A stretch of 49,842 nt of DNA from NCBI GenBank assembly GCA_903837345.1, contig CAILUG010000030.1:1-49842 (forward strand), written 5' to 3'. This DNA comes from an uncultured Gammaproteobacteria bacterium (GTDB lineage Bacteria; Pseudomonadota; Gammaproteobacteria; Pseudomonadales; Pseudohongiellaceae). Position numbers and translations under genes: made by a program. The notes below the pieces were generated by a model. That model was not told the DNA's origin, searched no databases, and was given only the letters and a program-made list of their open reading frames with translations. Positions 15,179 through 23,468 of this stretch are shown one piece after another; the stretch's first letter is position 1; each line of letters begins with the position of its first letter.

Positions 15179-17284
15179 ATGAGCGACAGTATCACCTTCG
15201 AACACACCCTCAAGCACAGTTCTGTCAAACACTGCCTGGCCAGATCAGTCACCAAGGCACTGTTTGGCTGCATCCCGTTAAGTTTGCTGGCGCTCTCCCA
15301 CGCGCTGGCCCAACAGAATACCGGGGCTACCCCAACCCCTGCCCCCAATGGCGAAATTGAAGAAATTGCGGTATTTGGACGCAACACCGACTTGCAAGGC
15401 AAGGCCGAGGCCGCCAGTGAAGGATCGGTGGGTGGTGCTGACCTGGTGATTCGCCCGATGTTCAAAACCGCTGAGCTGCTGGAATCGATGCCAGGCATGG
15501 TCGCCGTGCAACACTCGGGCAGCGGCAAAGCCAACCAGTATTTCCTGCGTGGTTTCAACCTCGATCATGGCACCGACTACACCGCTCTCATTGACGGCAT
15601 GCCGTGGAACCTGCGTTCACATGGCCATGGCCAGGGCTATCTGGACGTGAACGGGCTCATCCCTGAAATCGTTGATCGCATCGATTACCGCAAAGGTCCT
15701 TACCGCGCTGATCTGGGTGATTTTGCGATGGTGGGGGCCTCTTTTATCAAGACCATAGATTCGCTGGAACAGCCCTTCGTTTCTGCCGAAATCGGACAGA
15801 ACGGCTGGATGCGCTATGCCGGGGGTATCAGTGAAAGCGTCAATGGCGGCACCCTGACAGTGGTTGGCGAAACCAAACGGTACGATGGCCCGTGGCAGAA
15901 ACCGGAAGACCTCGAACATTATTCGGTATGGACCAAATACGTGAAGGACACCAGTTATGGCCGCGCCCTGATTACCCTCTCGGGCTACAACGCCAAATGG
16001 GATCCGACTGAGCAAATACCTGAACGTGCAATCGGGACAGCAGTTTGTGCTGATGCCTTTTGCTCACTGGATTCCACTGCCACCGGCAAAACCTCACGCT
16101 GGATTCTGACCAGCCAGTTACAGGGCAATGACTGGAGTGCCACGCTATATGGCCAGTATTACAACTGGGCGATGACCTCCAACCCCACTTACGATTACCA
16201 GATCGGCCAATTCGACAAACGTTGGACCATGGGCGGCAGCGCCGACAAGACCCTTGTTGATAATCAGGACTGGCTGGTCACTGCCGGTGGTGTTTTCCGC
16301 TATGACGACATCTCCAGGGTTGGCGTGAGCCACTATAACCAGGGAGTGTTTGTCTCCCCGATCAGCGATAACGCCATCAGTGAAGGTTCCGCCGGCGCCT
16401 ATCTGGAAACCACGTGGTTCGCTACCCGCGATCTGCGGGTGCTGGGCGGACTACGCGGTGATTACTACAATTTTGATGTTACCGCACACACCGCCAGCAG
16501 CAATGCCGGGCAAGTATCGGAAACCAGAGTCTCACCGAAAGTAGGGCTTGCCTATGCTGTGCTCGACAACCTTGAGCTGTATGGCAACTGGGGCAAGGGT
16601 TTTCACTCCAATGATGCACGCGGTGTGGTTAATGCTACTGCACCCATACAAGGGCTTTCGCCCGGCACCGGCTATGAAGTTGGTGCCCGCACCAAGCTGG
16701 GCGCTTTCAAATTTACTGCCGCCTACTGGTGGATGCATGAGAGCAGTGAATTGATCTTCATAGGTGACTCCAACGCTGTTGAACCCAGAGGTGCGTCGAA
16801 ACGCAAAGGACTCGAGCTGACCATGTTCTGGCAGCCGCTGGATTGGCTGGGGATGGACGCTGTCTATACCAGCAGCAATGCCCGCTTCCTCAACAACCCC
16901 GATGGCCCTTATGTGGACGGTTCGCTCGAAAAAGCCGCCGAGCTTGGCATTTCTGCTACGCGTGATAAATGGGATGCGAGTCTGCGGGTGCGCTACATGG
17001 GACAGTATGCGCTGTTGGCTGACAACTCTGATCGTGCCGGACCACTGACCACCGTCAGCCTGCGCGGTGCCCATCACTGGACATCGCTGACTGTCTATGC
17101 CGAAGTGATCAATCTGCTCGATACCGACAAAAAGGAAATCGTCTACAACTATCCTGCCTATGTGAAAGGACTCGATCCGGCCGGCCTCACTTCGGCAGAC
17201 ATCGATTGTGCTACCGTCAACTGTCGCTTAAGCCGCGCCACCGAGCCGAGAACTTTCAGGGTAGGTGTAAGTTACAAATTCTGA
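15179..17284 (+). CDS. TonB-dependent outer membrane receptor
   Basis: A 701-residue TonB-dependent receptor. A long N-terminal region leads into a signal peptide cleaved near HALAQQ. A TonB-box-like IEEIAVFGR follows, then the plug with LLESMPGMVAVQHSGSGKAN, QYFLRGFNLDHGTDY and VDRIDYRKGPYRADLGDFAM. The barrel ends in RVGVSYKF. The plug pattern LRGFNLDHGTD is seen in receptors for metal chelates or vitamins, but I cannot name a ligand. An in-frame GTG at 15146 exists, but AAGGAA stands eight bases before the ATG at 15179. It is followed after 78 bp by an Nramp-like transporter on the same strand, which hints at a metal-related role. Confidence 0.92.
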   Translation: MSDSITFEHTLKHSSVKHCLARSVTKALFGCIPLSLLALSHALAQQNTGATPTPAPNGEIEEIAVFGRNTDLQGKAEAASEGSVGGADLVIRPMFKTAELLESMPGMVAVQHSGSGKANQYFLRGFNLDHGTDYTALIDGMPWNLRSHGHGQGYLDVNGLIPEIVDRIDYRKGPYRADLGDFAMVGASFIKTIDSLEQPFVSAEIGQNGWMRYAGGISESVNGGTLTVVGETKRYDGPWQKPEDLEHYSVWTKYVKDTSYGRALITLSGYNAKWDPTEQIPERAIGTAVCADAFCSLDSTATGKTSRWILTSQLQGNDWSATLYGQYYNWAMTSNPTYDYQIGQFDKRWTMGGSADKTLVDNQDWLVTAGGVFRYDDISRVGVSHYNQGVFVSPISDNAISEGSAGAYLETTWFATRDLRVLGGLRGDYYNFDVTAHTASSNAGQVSETRVSPKVGLAYAVLDNLELYGNWGKGFHSNDARGVVNATAPIQGLSPGTGYEVGARTKLGAFKFTAAYWWMHESSELIFIGDSNAVEPRGASKRKGLELTMFWQPLDWLGMDAVYTSSNARFLNNPDGPYVDGSLEKAAELGISATRDKWDASLRVRYMGQYALLADNSDRAGPLTTVSLRGAHHWTSLTVYAEVINLLDTDKKEIVYNYPAYVKGLDPAGLTSADIDCATVNCRLSRATEPRTFRVGVSYKF

Positions 17285-17362
17285 TAAGAGCGGCAGCCCT
17301 CAGACGAGGGGCGCAAGGAGTGTTATCCTTTCAGGAATCAGCCTGCGCCCCTTTGAATCAAG

Positions 17363-18652
17363 ATGAACAGCAATTCCCCCAGGAAGGACAAAACCAGAAC
17401 TGACAATGTGTCATGGGTAAAGAAGCTGGGGCCGGGGCTGATCTCGGGTGCGGCAGATGATGACCCGAGCGGCATCGCCACTTATTCACAGGCTGGCGCC
17501 CAGTTCGGCACCAACATGTTATGGACGCTGTTTTTCACCTATCCGCTGATGGTGGGCATCCAGATGATCAGTGCCCACATCGGACGTGTGAGCGGCCAGG
17601 GCCTCGCCGGCAATATCCGCCAGCATTACTCCCGCGGCTTGTTGTATTTTGTGGTTGGCCTGCTGCTGGTCGCCAACACCATCAACATCGCAGCCGATTT
17701 GTCGGCGATGGGTGACGCCCTGAAACTGATGACAGGAGGCCCCTCGCATTTGTATGCGCTGGCATTCGGCCTCTTCTCGCTGGTGTTGCAGATTTTCATT
17801 CCCTACTCGCGTTATGTACGCATCCTGAAGTGGCTCACTCTCGCCCTGCTCGCTTATGTCGGCACCATTTTTGTAATCGATATTTCGTGGCCAGAAGTAA
17901 TCTCACATACTGTATTTCCGCAGTTGTCATGGAGTCCTGCATTCATCACAACAGTGGTGGCAGTGTTTGGCACTACCATCAGCCCGTATTTGTTTTTCTG
18001 GCAGGCTTCGCAGGAAGTGGAGGAACTGGCCGCAAATCCTGATGCCAAGCCACTCAGGTTTGCCTATGACCAGGCGCGCGCCAACCTGAGCCGTATAAAA
18101 ATCGACACGCTGATCGGCATGGGATTTTCCAACATCGTGGCTTTCTTCATAGTCTTGACCACAGCCATGACCTTGAATGCGCATGGCCTCACCGACATAC
18201 GAACCTCAGCCGAAGCTGCGTCTGCGTTGCGACCGATTGCCGGCGATTTTGCATTCTTTTTGTTTGGCGCCGGCATCATCGGTACCGGCCTGCTGGCCAT
18301 CCCGGTGCTGGCAGGCTCTGCTGCTTACGCAATGGCGGGAGCATTCCAGTGGCATGACAGTCTGGAAGCCACTTTCAGCAAAGCCAGGGAGTTCTACGGC
18401 ATCATCGGTCTTTCGACCACCATCGGCATTGTGTTTTGCTTCATGCCGCTGGACCCGATCAAAACACTCTACTGGAGTGCCGTTATCAATGGTGTGATTT
18501 CGGTTCCCATCATGATGGTGATGATGATGATGGCCACCAACAAGAACATCATGGGCCGGCTGGTGATCGGGAACAAACTGGCCGGGCTTGGCTGGCTGTG
18601 CACACTGGTGATGACAGTGGTGGTAGCTGTCATGTTTCTCACTTTGTTCTAG
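17363..18652 (+). CDS. Nramp-family divalent metal transporter, variant clade
   Basis: A 429-residue inner-membrane protein with about 11 hydrophobic helices and the Nramp layout. The first helix carries ADDDPSGIATYSQAGAQFG (Asp34) where canonical Mn/Fe transporters have DPGN. The helix-6 motif reads TTISPYLFFWQ where they have MPH. The metal-coordinating Asp is therefore kept, but the Asn and Met positions are replaced by Gly and Ser. Such changes are known in Nramp-related branches with other ion preference, including Mg2+ transporters, so Mn2+ should not be assumed. Its stop codon overlaps that of the convergent kinase gene at CTAG. Confidence 0.88.
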   Translation: MNSNSPRKDKTRTDNVSWVKKLGPGLISGAADDDPSGIATYSQAGAQFGTNMLWTLFFTYPLMVGIQMISAHIGRVSGQGLAGNIRQHYSRGLLYFVVGLLLVANTINIAADLSAMGDALKLMTGGPSHLYALAFGLFSLVLQIFIPYSRYVRILKWLTLALLAYVGTIFVIDISWPEVISHTVFPQLSWSPAFITTVVAVFGTTISPYLFFWQASQEVEELAANPDAKPLRFAYDQARANLSRIKIDTLIGMGFSNIVAFFIVLTTAMTLNAHGLTDIRTSAEAASALRPIAGDFAFFLFGAGIIGTGLLAIPVLAGSAAYAMAGAFQWHDSLEATFSKAREFYGIIGLSTTIGIVFCFMPLDPIKTLYWSAVINGVISVPIMMVMMMMATNKNIMGRLVIGNKLAGLGWLCTLVMTVVVAVMFLTLF

Positions 18653-20022
18653 CCCAGCCGGATCCTGATACTGGCGCCGCCCCATTCACTGCAGTCGATT
18701 TGCAGCTCACCACCATAGGCGCTGACGATTTCGGTAACCACAGCGAGACCGATGCCCTGTCCGCTCTTGACCGTGTCAGCGCGGGCTCCACGCTGCAGCA
18801 CATAGTGGCGGTCACTTTCGGCAATGCCATTGCCGTCATCATTGAATTCCAGCAGCAAGGCCTTGCCGTTCTGGCCGGCTTTCACCTGCACCAGGCTTTT
18901 GCCGTATTTGAATGCGTTATCCAGCACATTGCCGCACAACTCCATCAGATCGCTTTCATCTCCATAAAACTGCACACCTTCAGCAAGTTCCAGCAACACC
19001 CTGGTGGCCTTGTCATGATAAACCTTCTGCAAGGCTCCGATGATCTTGTCGAGTACGGGTGCCACCGGCACCGGCCGAGCCAGCACTGCCTTGTTGCCTT
19101 TCACAGCACGCTTCAACTGGTAGGACACGATCTGGTCCATGCGTTGCAACTGTTCGGCCATGTCGCGCTGGTGCTCGGGCGTGAACTGTTGCTGATGTCT
19201 GGCTTCCTGCAACGCGGTCGAGAGCACGGCCAGCGGAGTTTTGAGACTGTGGGCAAGATCGCCCAGCATGCTGCGAAAATGGTCCTGCCGTTCACGTTCG
19301 CTTTTGATCAGCAGATTCAGGTTTTCGGTAACCGGTACCAGCTCACTCGGATAATGTTGCTGCAGCTGGTCCTGGGCACCGCTTTCGATTGCCGAAACAT
19401 CCTGCGCCAGTTGTTGCAGCGGCCGCAATGCCCAACGCAGAAATACGTATTGGGCTATGCTCAGCAGCACTGTGAGGGCACCAAACCACAGGTAGAGAGT
19501 CGAGCGGAACTCATTGATCTCTGCGGCTCTTGGCTCGGTGGATTCCATCACAACGAAATAGAAATACTGGCCCAATGCTTCCCAATAAGTGCGGTAACTG
19601 GCCCATGACAAACCACCCTGTTCACCGGCGCTGGCATTGCCGTAATTGGTCTGACCCGGCCGCATCTTGCTGCCAAGCAAGGGTGCTGCATCCAGTTTGA
19701 GTGTAAGCGCAGAAGGGCTGCGCCATAACTCATGGCCATTGCGATCGAAAATGAAACCGTAGAGTCCGGAATTGATTTGCATGAACCTGGCTTCTTCCAG
19801 ATCGGGCAGAAAGAATTTTCCCCCTTCAGGCTCTGCTACACCCATCAATGCATAGACCTGCAACTGCAGACGTTCTTCTGCGGCAGCATCCACACTGCGG
19901 GTATAGGCACGATCCAGTACATAGCCGGCGAGGCCGAGAAACAGGATCAACAGCAGTCCGAACGCCAGCACCAGCCGCCGGCGCATCGAATAGGAAGTCT
20001 CAGCGTTTGCTGGCTGGTACAT
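18649..20022 (-). CDS. PhoQ-like sensor histidine kinase
   Basis: A 457-residue inner-membrane kinase. The first membrane helix is at about 15-38. A periplasmic sensor of about 130 residues follows, with the PhoQ-like pattern SGLYGFIFDRNGHELWRSPS, then a second helix (about 172-192). The cytoplasmic part has a HAMP-like region, the H-box LAHSLKTPLAVL, an N-box LCGNVLDNAFKYGK, the G1 box DDGNGI and the G2 box GQGIGLAVV. The start overlaps the upstream response-regulator gene by 23 bp. PhoQ-type sensors respond to divalent cations or cationic peptides. It ends tail-to-tail with the Nramp-like gene, so a divalent-metal stimulus is plausible but not shown. Confidence 0.9.
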   Translation of the reverse strand: MYQPANAETSYSMRRRLVLAFGLLLILFLGLAGYVLDRAYTRSVDAAAEERLQLQVYALMGVAEPEGGKFFLPDLEEARFMQINSGLYGFIFDRNGHELWRSPSALTLKLDAAPLLGSKMRPGQTNYGNASAGEQGGLSWASYRTYWEALGQYFYFVVMESTEPRAAEINEFRSTLYLWFGALTVLLSIAQYVFLRWALRPLQQLAQDVSAIESGAQDQLQQHYPSELVPVTENLNLLIKSERERQDHFRSMLGDLAHSLKTPLAVLSTALQEARHQQQFTPEHQRDMAEQLQRMDQIVSYQLKRAVKGNKAVLARPVPVAPVLDKIIGALQKVYHDKATRVLLELAEGVQFYGDESDLMELCGNVLDNAFKYGKSLVQVKAGQNGKALLLEFNDDGNGIAESDRHYVLQRGARADTVKSGQGIGLAVVTEIVSAYGGELQIDCSEWGGASIRIRLG

Positions 20023-20683
20023 TGAAGCGGTAACCCTGGCCCCTGATGGTGTCGATGGGTTTCAGCTGTTCGTCGGGGTCGAGTTTCTGGCGCAGGCGCC
20101 GTATGAAAACCTCCAGCACATTGCTGTCGCGGTCATGGTCCTGCTCGTAGAGGTGTTCGGTGAGTTCGGTTTTGGAGACTACCTTGCCAGGATGCAGCAT
20201 AAGGTATTCGAGTACTTTGTATTCAAAGGCAGTGAGCTCGACTTCCACCCCGCTTACTGTGAGTTTCTTGGCCGTAGTATCAAGACTGATGTGGGCAAAA
20301 TCGAGTGCGGGTTTGGCAAAACCGGCCGAGCGTCGCAGCAAGGCGTTGAGGCGGGCGCGGATTTCTTCTATCTGGAACGGCTTGACCACATAATCATCGG
20401 CACCGGCATCGAGCCCGGCCACCTTGTCGGTCCACTTGTCACGTGCAGTCAGGATCAGGATGGGAAACACCAGTCCCTTGGCGCGTATCGCCTTGATCAG
20501 CGAGATGCCGTCCAGTTCCGGCAACCCCAGATCAATGATCGCTGCGTCATAACTGTACTCAACAGCCTGGAACAACGCCGTTTTGCCATTGCTGGCGCTG
20601 TCCACCACATAGGAATTGTCTTCAAGCGCCTTCACAAGGCGTGCTCGCAGCAGGTCTTCGTCTTCTACAACCAGTAAGCGCAT
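20000..20683 (-). CDS. OmpR/PhoP-family response regulator
   Basis: 227 residues. The receiver domain (1-118) has the acidic pocket VVEDED, phospho-acceptor Asp51 in IIDLGLPELDG, Thr79 and Lys101 in VVKPF. A winged-helix DNA-binding domain follows (about 125-222), with LTAFEYKVLEYLMLHPG and the recognition-helix region NVLEVFIRRLRQKLD. It is partner to the kinase encoded immediately after it, with which it overlaps. The PepSY protein gene precedes it by 18 bp, so the three form one operon. Confidence 0.94.
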   Translation of the reverse strand: MRLLVVEDEDLLRARLVKALEDNSYVVDSASNGKTALFQAVEYSYDAAIIDLGLPELDGISLIKAIRAKGLVFPILILTARDKWTDKVAGLDAGADDYVVKPFQIEEIRARLNALLRRSAGFAKPALDFAHISLDTTAKKLTVSGVEVELTAFEYKVLEYLMLHPGKVVSKTELTEHLYEQDHDRDSNVLEVFIRRLRQKLDPDEQLKPIDTIRGQGYRFNVPASKR

Positions 20684-20701
20684 GAGGGATTATTTCACAG
20701 G

Positions 20702-21070
20702 TTATTCGGAGGGGCGGACAACAGAGCCGTTGGCAGGGTCGACAATGACATTGAACACAGTTCCACCCTGATCCATGCGTACACGCCAGTTGGCGCCATC
20801 CGGGCGGATGCTCAACACACGGCCCGGATAGACACCACGCGCCATATCGGAGGCTTTGCGACGATCACTGGAGGACTGCCCGTTTTCCTGCTGCAGTTGC
20901 AGGGGCGGGGCTGCGAACTGGGTTTGAGCCCCTCTGTCGTCATTGCTGTGTTTGCGGAATTGCTCGTTCTGATGACCCATTTTCTCGCGGAACTGGGCAA
21001 AGCCCTGCCCGCTGGCAAGAGGCACCAGCAGGAAGTTAGAAAGCAACAGGGCGAGCAGGGTTTTCATCAT
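20702..21070 (-). CDS. exported PepSY-domain protein
   Basis: A 122-residue protein with a signal peptide cleaved near PLASG-QG, a polar Gln/Asn-rich middle (about 25-75), and a C-terminal PepSY-like unit: DMARGVYPGRVLSIRPDGANW, then VRMDQGGTVFNVIVDPANG. PepSY proteins of this size often travel with PhoPQ/QseBC-type two-component genes and may tune the sensor from the periplasm. It is the first gene of the operon. Two ATGs (21070 and 21067) are equivalent starts. Four 12-bp tandem repeats end 10 bp upstream. Confidence 0.82.
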   Translation of the reverse strand: MMKTLLALLLSNFLLVPLASGQGFAQFREKMGHQNEQFRKHSNDDRGAQTQFAAPPLQLQQENGQSSSDRRKASDMARGVYPGRVLSIRPDGANWRVRMDQGGTVFNVIVDPANGSVVRPSE

Positions 21071-21080
21071 TGCCGACCAT

Positions 21081-21128
21081 CAATCTTGCGACCAATCTTG
21101 CGACCAAAGTTGCGACCAATCTTGCAAC
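21081..21128 (-). repeat. four tandem 12-bp repeats upstream of the PepSY/two-component operon
   Basis: The plus-strand unit CAATCTTGCGAC occurs twice exactly (21081-21104), then as CAAAGTTGCGAC (21105-21116) and CAATCTTGCAAC (21117-21128). The array begins 10 bp before the ATG of the PepSY gene, so it is in the leader or at the promoter. Regular direct repeats of about one helical turn suit cooperative binding by an OmpR/PhoP-type regulator, here possibly the operon's own. Confidence 0.8.
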
Positions 21129-21178
21129 TACTTCGACTTCGGCAAGTGCGCTGATCAGCACATTTCACCAAAAACGGT

Positions 21179-21718
21179 TTACAAAACAGGCACTGCGTTG
21201 ACCTGAATGCGCAACGTTGGACCCGGATCACGATCCATTCTTACGGTCTGTTCAGAACCATTGTAGCGATAGCGTACATCATAACCAACCAGTTTATCTT
21301 CCTGGTGAACGGAAGAAACAGTACGACATTTCTCCACAGTTTGCGTGGTGACAGTGTCATGTTCATGGTTGGCATTATCAATGTCATGGGCGATAGTTCC
21401 CCCCAATACCGCACCCACCACCGTACCCACTTTGGAGTTGACAGTATGGTTACCAACGGCATTGCCGAGTGCCCCACCAATGACTGCGCCAAGTATTTCA
21501 GGTGTAGCCGAGTCGTTGCGATCGCGGGTACGCTCGTGACGGGTAACCTCTTCCTCATGACACTGCTGGGTGGGGGTAGCTATTTCAACCGTATGATAAA
21601 TCGGTGTGGTGGATATCACCTGGGCAGTTTCATAAGTCGTAGTCGCAAGCGAAACGTTGGCAAAGCCCGCAAAGCTGACGGCCAATACCCCACAAACTGC
21701 CAGTTGTAATTTATTCAT
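21179..21718 (-). CDS. glycine-zipper periplasmic/outer-membrane protein
   Basis: 179 residues from the ATG at 21718, which has GGAGAA seven bases upstream. A longer reading from 21790 lacks a ribosome site and buries the signal peptide. The signal peptide ends near VSLAT-TT. A glycine-zipper segment, ILGAVIGGALGNAVGNHTVN and then KVGTVVGAVLGGTIAHDI, spans about residues 75-115, as in SlyB/Rcs-type 2TM proteins. The C-terminus, KLVGYDVRYRYNGSEQTVRMDRDPG, is the usual conserved tail. Such proteins sit in or at the outer membrane and are linked to envelope stress. No lipobox is seen. Confidence 0.87.
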   Translation of the reverse strand: MNKLQLAVCGVLAVSFAGFANVSLATTTYETAQVISTTPIYHTVEIATPTQQCHEEEVTRHERTRDRNDSATPEILGAVIGGALGNAVGNHTVNSKVGTVVGAVLGGTIAHDIDNANHEHDTVTTQTVEKCRTVSSVHQEDKLVGYDVRYRYNGSEQTVRMDRDPGPTLRIQVNAVPVL

Positions 21719-21891
21719 GGTAACTTCTCCGTTATGCCAACTGAAAATCAGCTTAACTCTTGTCTGACGGTGCACAATGTTTTTTGGCACGCGGCAACTT
21801 TAATGCAAGTGAACTTAATATGGCCTGAATTGCCTTTATGGTCCCCAAAGGCCCGAAAATCCGGCAACGATACGCCCCGTGGACTGCCCTT

Positions 21892-23436
21892 ATGACGACC
21901 AAAACCCAACTGATTCTGACCACGATATTATCCCTTTTTTTTGCCAACTTTGCCCAGGCGCAGTTGCCGCAACCGGTTCTGACCACGCTGGGGCTTGCCG
22001 AGGGCGAGCTGGTGGCCGGCAGCACCAATGTGAGCGTGTTCCGGGGCCTGCCCTATGCCGCCCCGCCAGTGGGTGAAAACCGCTGGCGTGAACCCCAGCC
22101 AGCGGCCAGCTGGGCCGGTGTGCGACCTGCCGACCGTTTCGCACCCCGCTGTGTGCAGCGCGGTTTTGCGCCAGGCGCAGACCAGCCCCAGACCAGCGAA
22201 GACTGCCTCTACCTCAACTTGTGGACGCCGGCATCAACCAGCACCGCCGCCTTGCCGGTGCTGGTGTGGATACACGGCGGTGGATTCTTCGGCGGCTCAG
22301 GCGGCGATATGTCCTACACCGGCACCAACCTCGCCAGTCGGGGTGCGGTGGTGGTGACCATCAATTACCGGCTCGGCGTGTTCGGATTTTTTGCCCATCC
22401 CGCGCTCACTGCGGAATCACCCAATCACAGTTCCGGCAATTATGCATTGCTCGACATGATAGCCGCACTGCAGTGGGTCAAAACCAACATCGCCGCATTT
22501 GGCGGCAACCCTGACAACGTCACCATCGTCGGCGAATCCGCTGGAGCTCAATCCGTTGGTGTCCTGATTGCCTCACCATTGTCCTCCGGCTTGTTCAAAC
22601 GCGGCATCCTGCAAAGCAGTGGCTGGCTCGGTTTCAATATCAATGCACAACCACGACTTGCAGACAGGGAAGCGCAAGGCATTCAGCAGATGCAGAAATT
22701 CGGCGCAGCCAATATTGCCCAATTGCGCCAGGCCGGCAGTCAGCAGATTTTCGAGAAACTCCCCAACACTGGCACCATCAATGTGGATGGATATCTGCTG
22801 CCAAAGGATGCCTCGCAGATCTTCGCTGCCGGTACGCAGCAACCGGTGGATGTGCTGGCAGGATCCAACAGCAATGAAGCCGCGTTTTTCGGTAACGGCC
22901 CGCAGACAATCAAGGCTCTGCATGAATACGCGAGCCGCTTTGGCAGTCTGGCAGAAAATTTTGCCCGGCTTTATCCCGCAGCAGATGACAGCAAGGCGCA
23001 AGCCACGCACTACAAGGCCTTCAGTGCCGAAATGGCCTGGCACGTGCGCAAACTGGCCCAATACCAGTCTGAACGCGGTCACCATGCCTACGCTTATTAT
23101 TTCAGCCACATTCCGCCGGGCCAGGAACAACGCGGAGCTGCCCACGTGGCTGAACTTGCCTACATGTTCAACCAGCACGAACAGAATCCCGCGTGGACTG
23201 CTGTCGATCACGCGCTGTCGGACCAAATGGCCCGGTACTGGGTCAATTTTGCAGCCACCGGCAATCCCAACGGCAAAGAGCTGCCCACCTGGGCTGACTA
23301 CAACCCGAACAACAGGAACAGCGTGATGTCGTTTGCAGACAAGGCAGCCGCGATGAAGGATGCAATCCCCTCAACTGCCGAAATGGCTTTCTTCGACAAG
23401 GCTTATCAAAACCAGTTGCAAGCGCTGGCTCCCTGA
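21892..23436 (+). CDS. type B carboxylesterase, exported
   Basis: 514 residues from the ATG at 21892, which opens a clean signal peptide (cleavage near FAQAQLP). The upstream ATG at 21838 does not. The family landmarks are in order: FRGLPYAAPPVGENRW, EDCLYLNLWTPA, the oxyanion region WIHGGGFFGGSGG, and the nucleophile elbow GESAGAQS. A later GSNSNEA segment carries the acid-region Glu, and a His near the C-terminal third (HVAELAYMF) fits the catalytic region. It hydrolyses carboxylic esters, probably in the periplasm. The substrate is undetermined. It faces the convergent M48 protease gene 32 bp away. Confidence 0.9.
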   Translation: MTTKTQLILTTILSLFFANFAQAQLPQPVLTTLGLAEGELVAGSTNVSVFRGLPYAAPPVGENRWREPQPAASWAGVRPADRFAPRCVQRGFAPGADQPQTSEDCLYLNLWTPASTSTAALPVLVWIHGGGFFGGSGGDMSYTGTNLASRGAVVVTINYRLGVFGFFAHPALTAESPNHSSGNYALLDMIAALQWVKTNIAAFGGNPDNVTIVGESAGAQSVGVLIASPLSSGLFKRGILQSSGWLGFNINAQPRLADREAQGIQQMQKFGAANIAQLRQAGSQQIFEKLPNTGTINVDGYLLPKDASQIFAAGTQQPVDVLAGSNSNEAAFFGNGPQTIKALHEYASRFGSLAENFARLYPAADDSKAQATHYKAFSAEMAWHVRKLAQYQSERGHHAYAYYFSHIPPGQEQRGAAHVAELAYMFNQHEQNPAWTAVDHALSDQMARYWVNFAATGNPNGKELPTWADYNPNNRNSVMSFADKAAAMKDAIPSTAEMAFFDKAYQNQLQALAP

Positions 23437-23468
23437 ACCGGGGATGAGTCAGCAGAAAGTTGCTGCAG

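Noticed and set aside
18436-19608. 390-codon plus-strand frame over the kinase gene
   Set aside because: Antisense shadow of a kinase with all catalytic boxes; no motif of its own.
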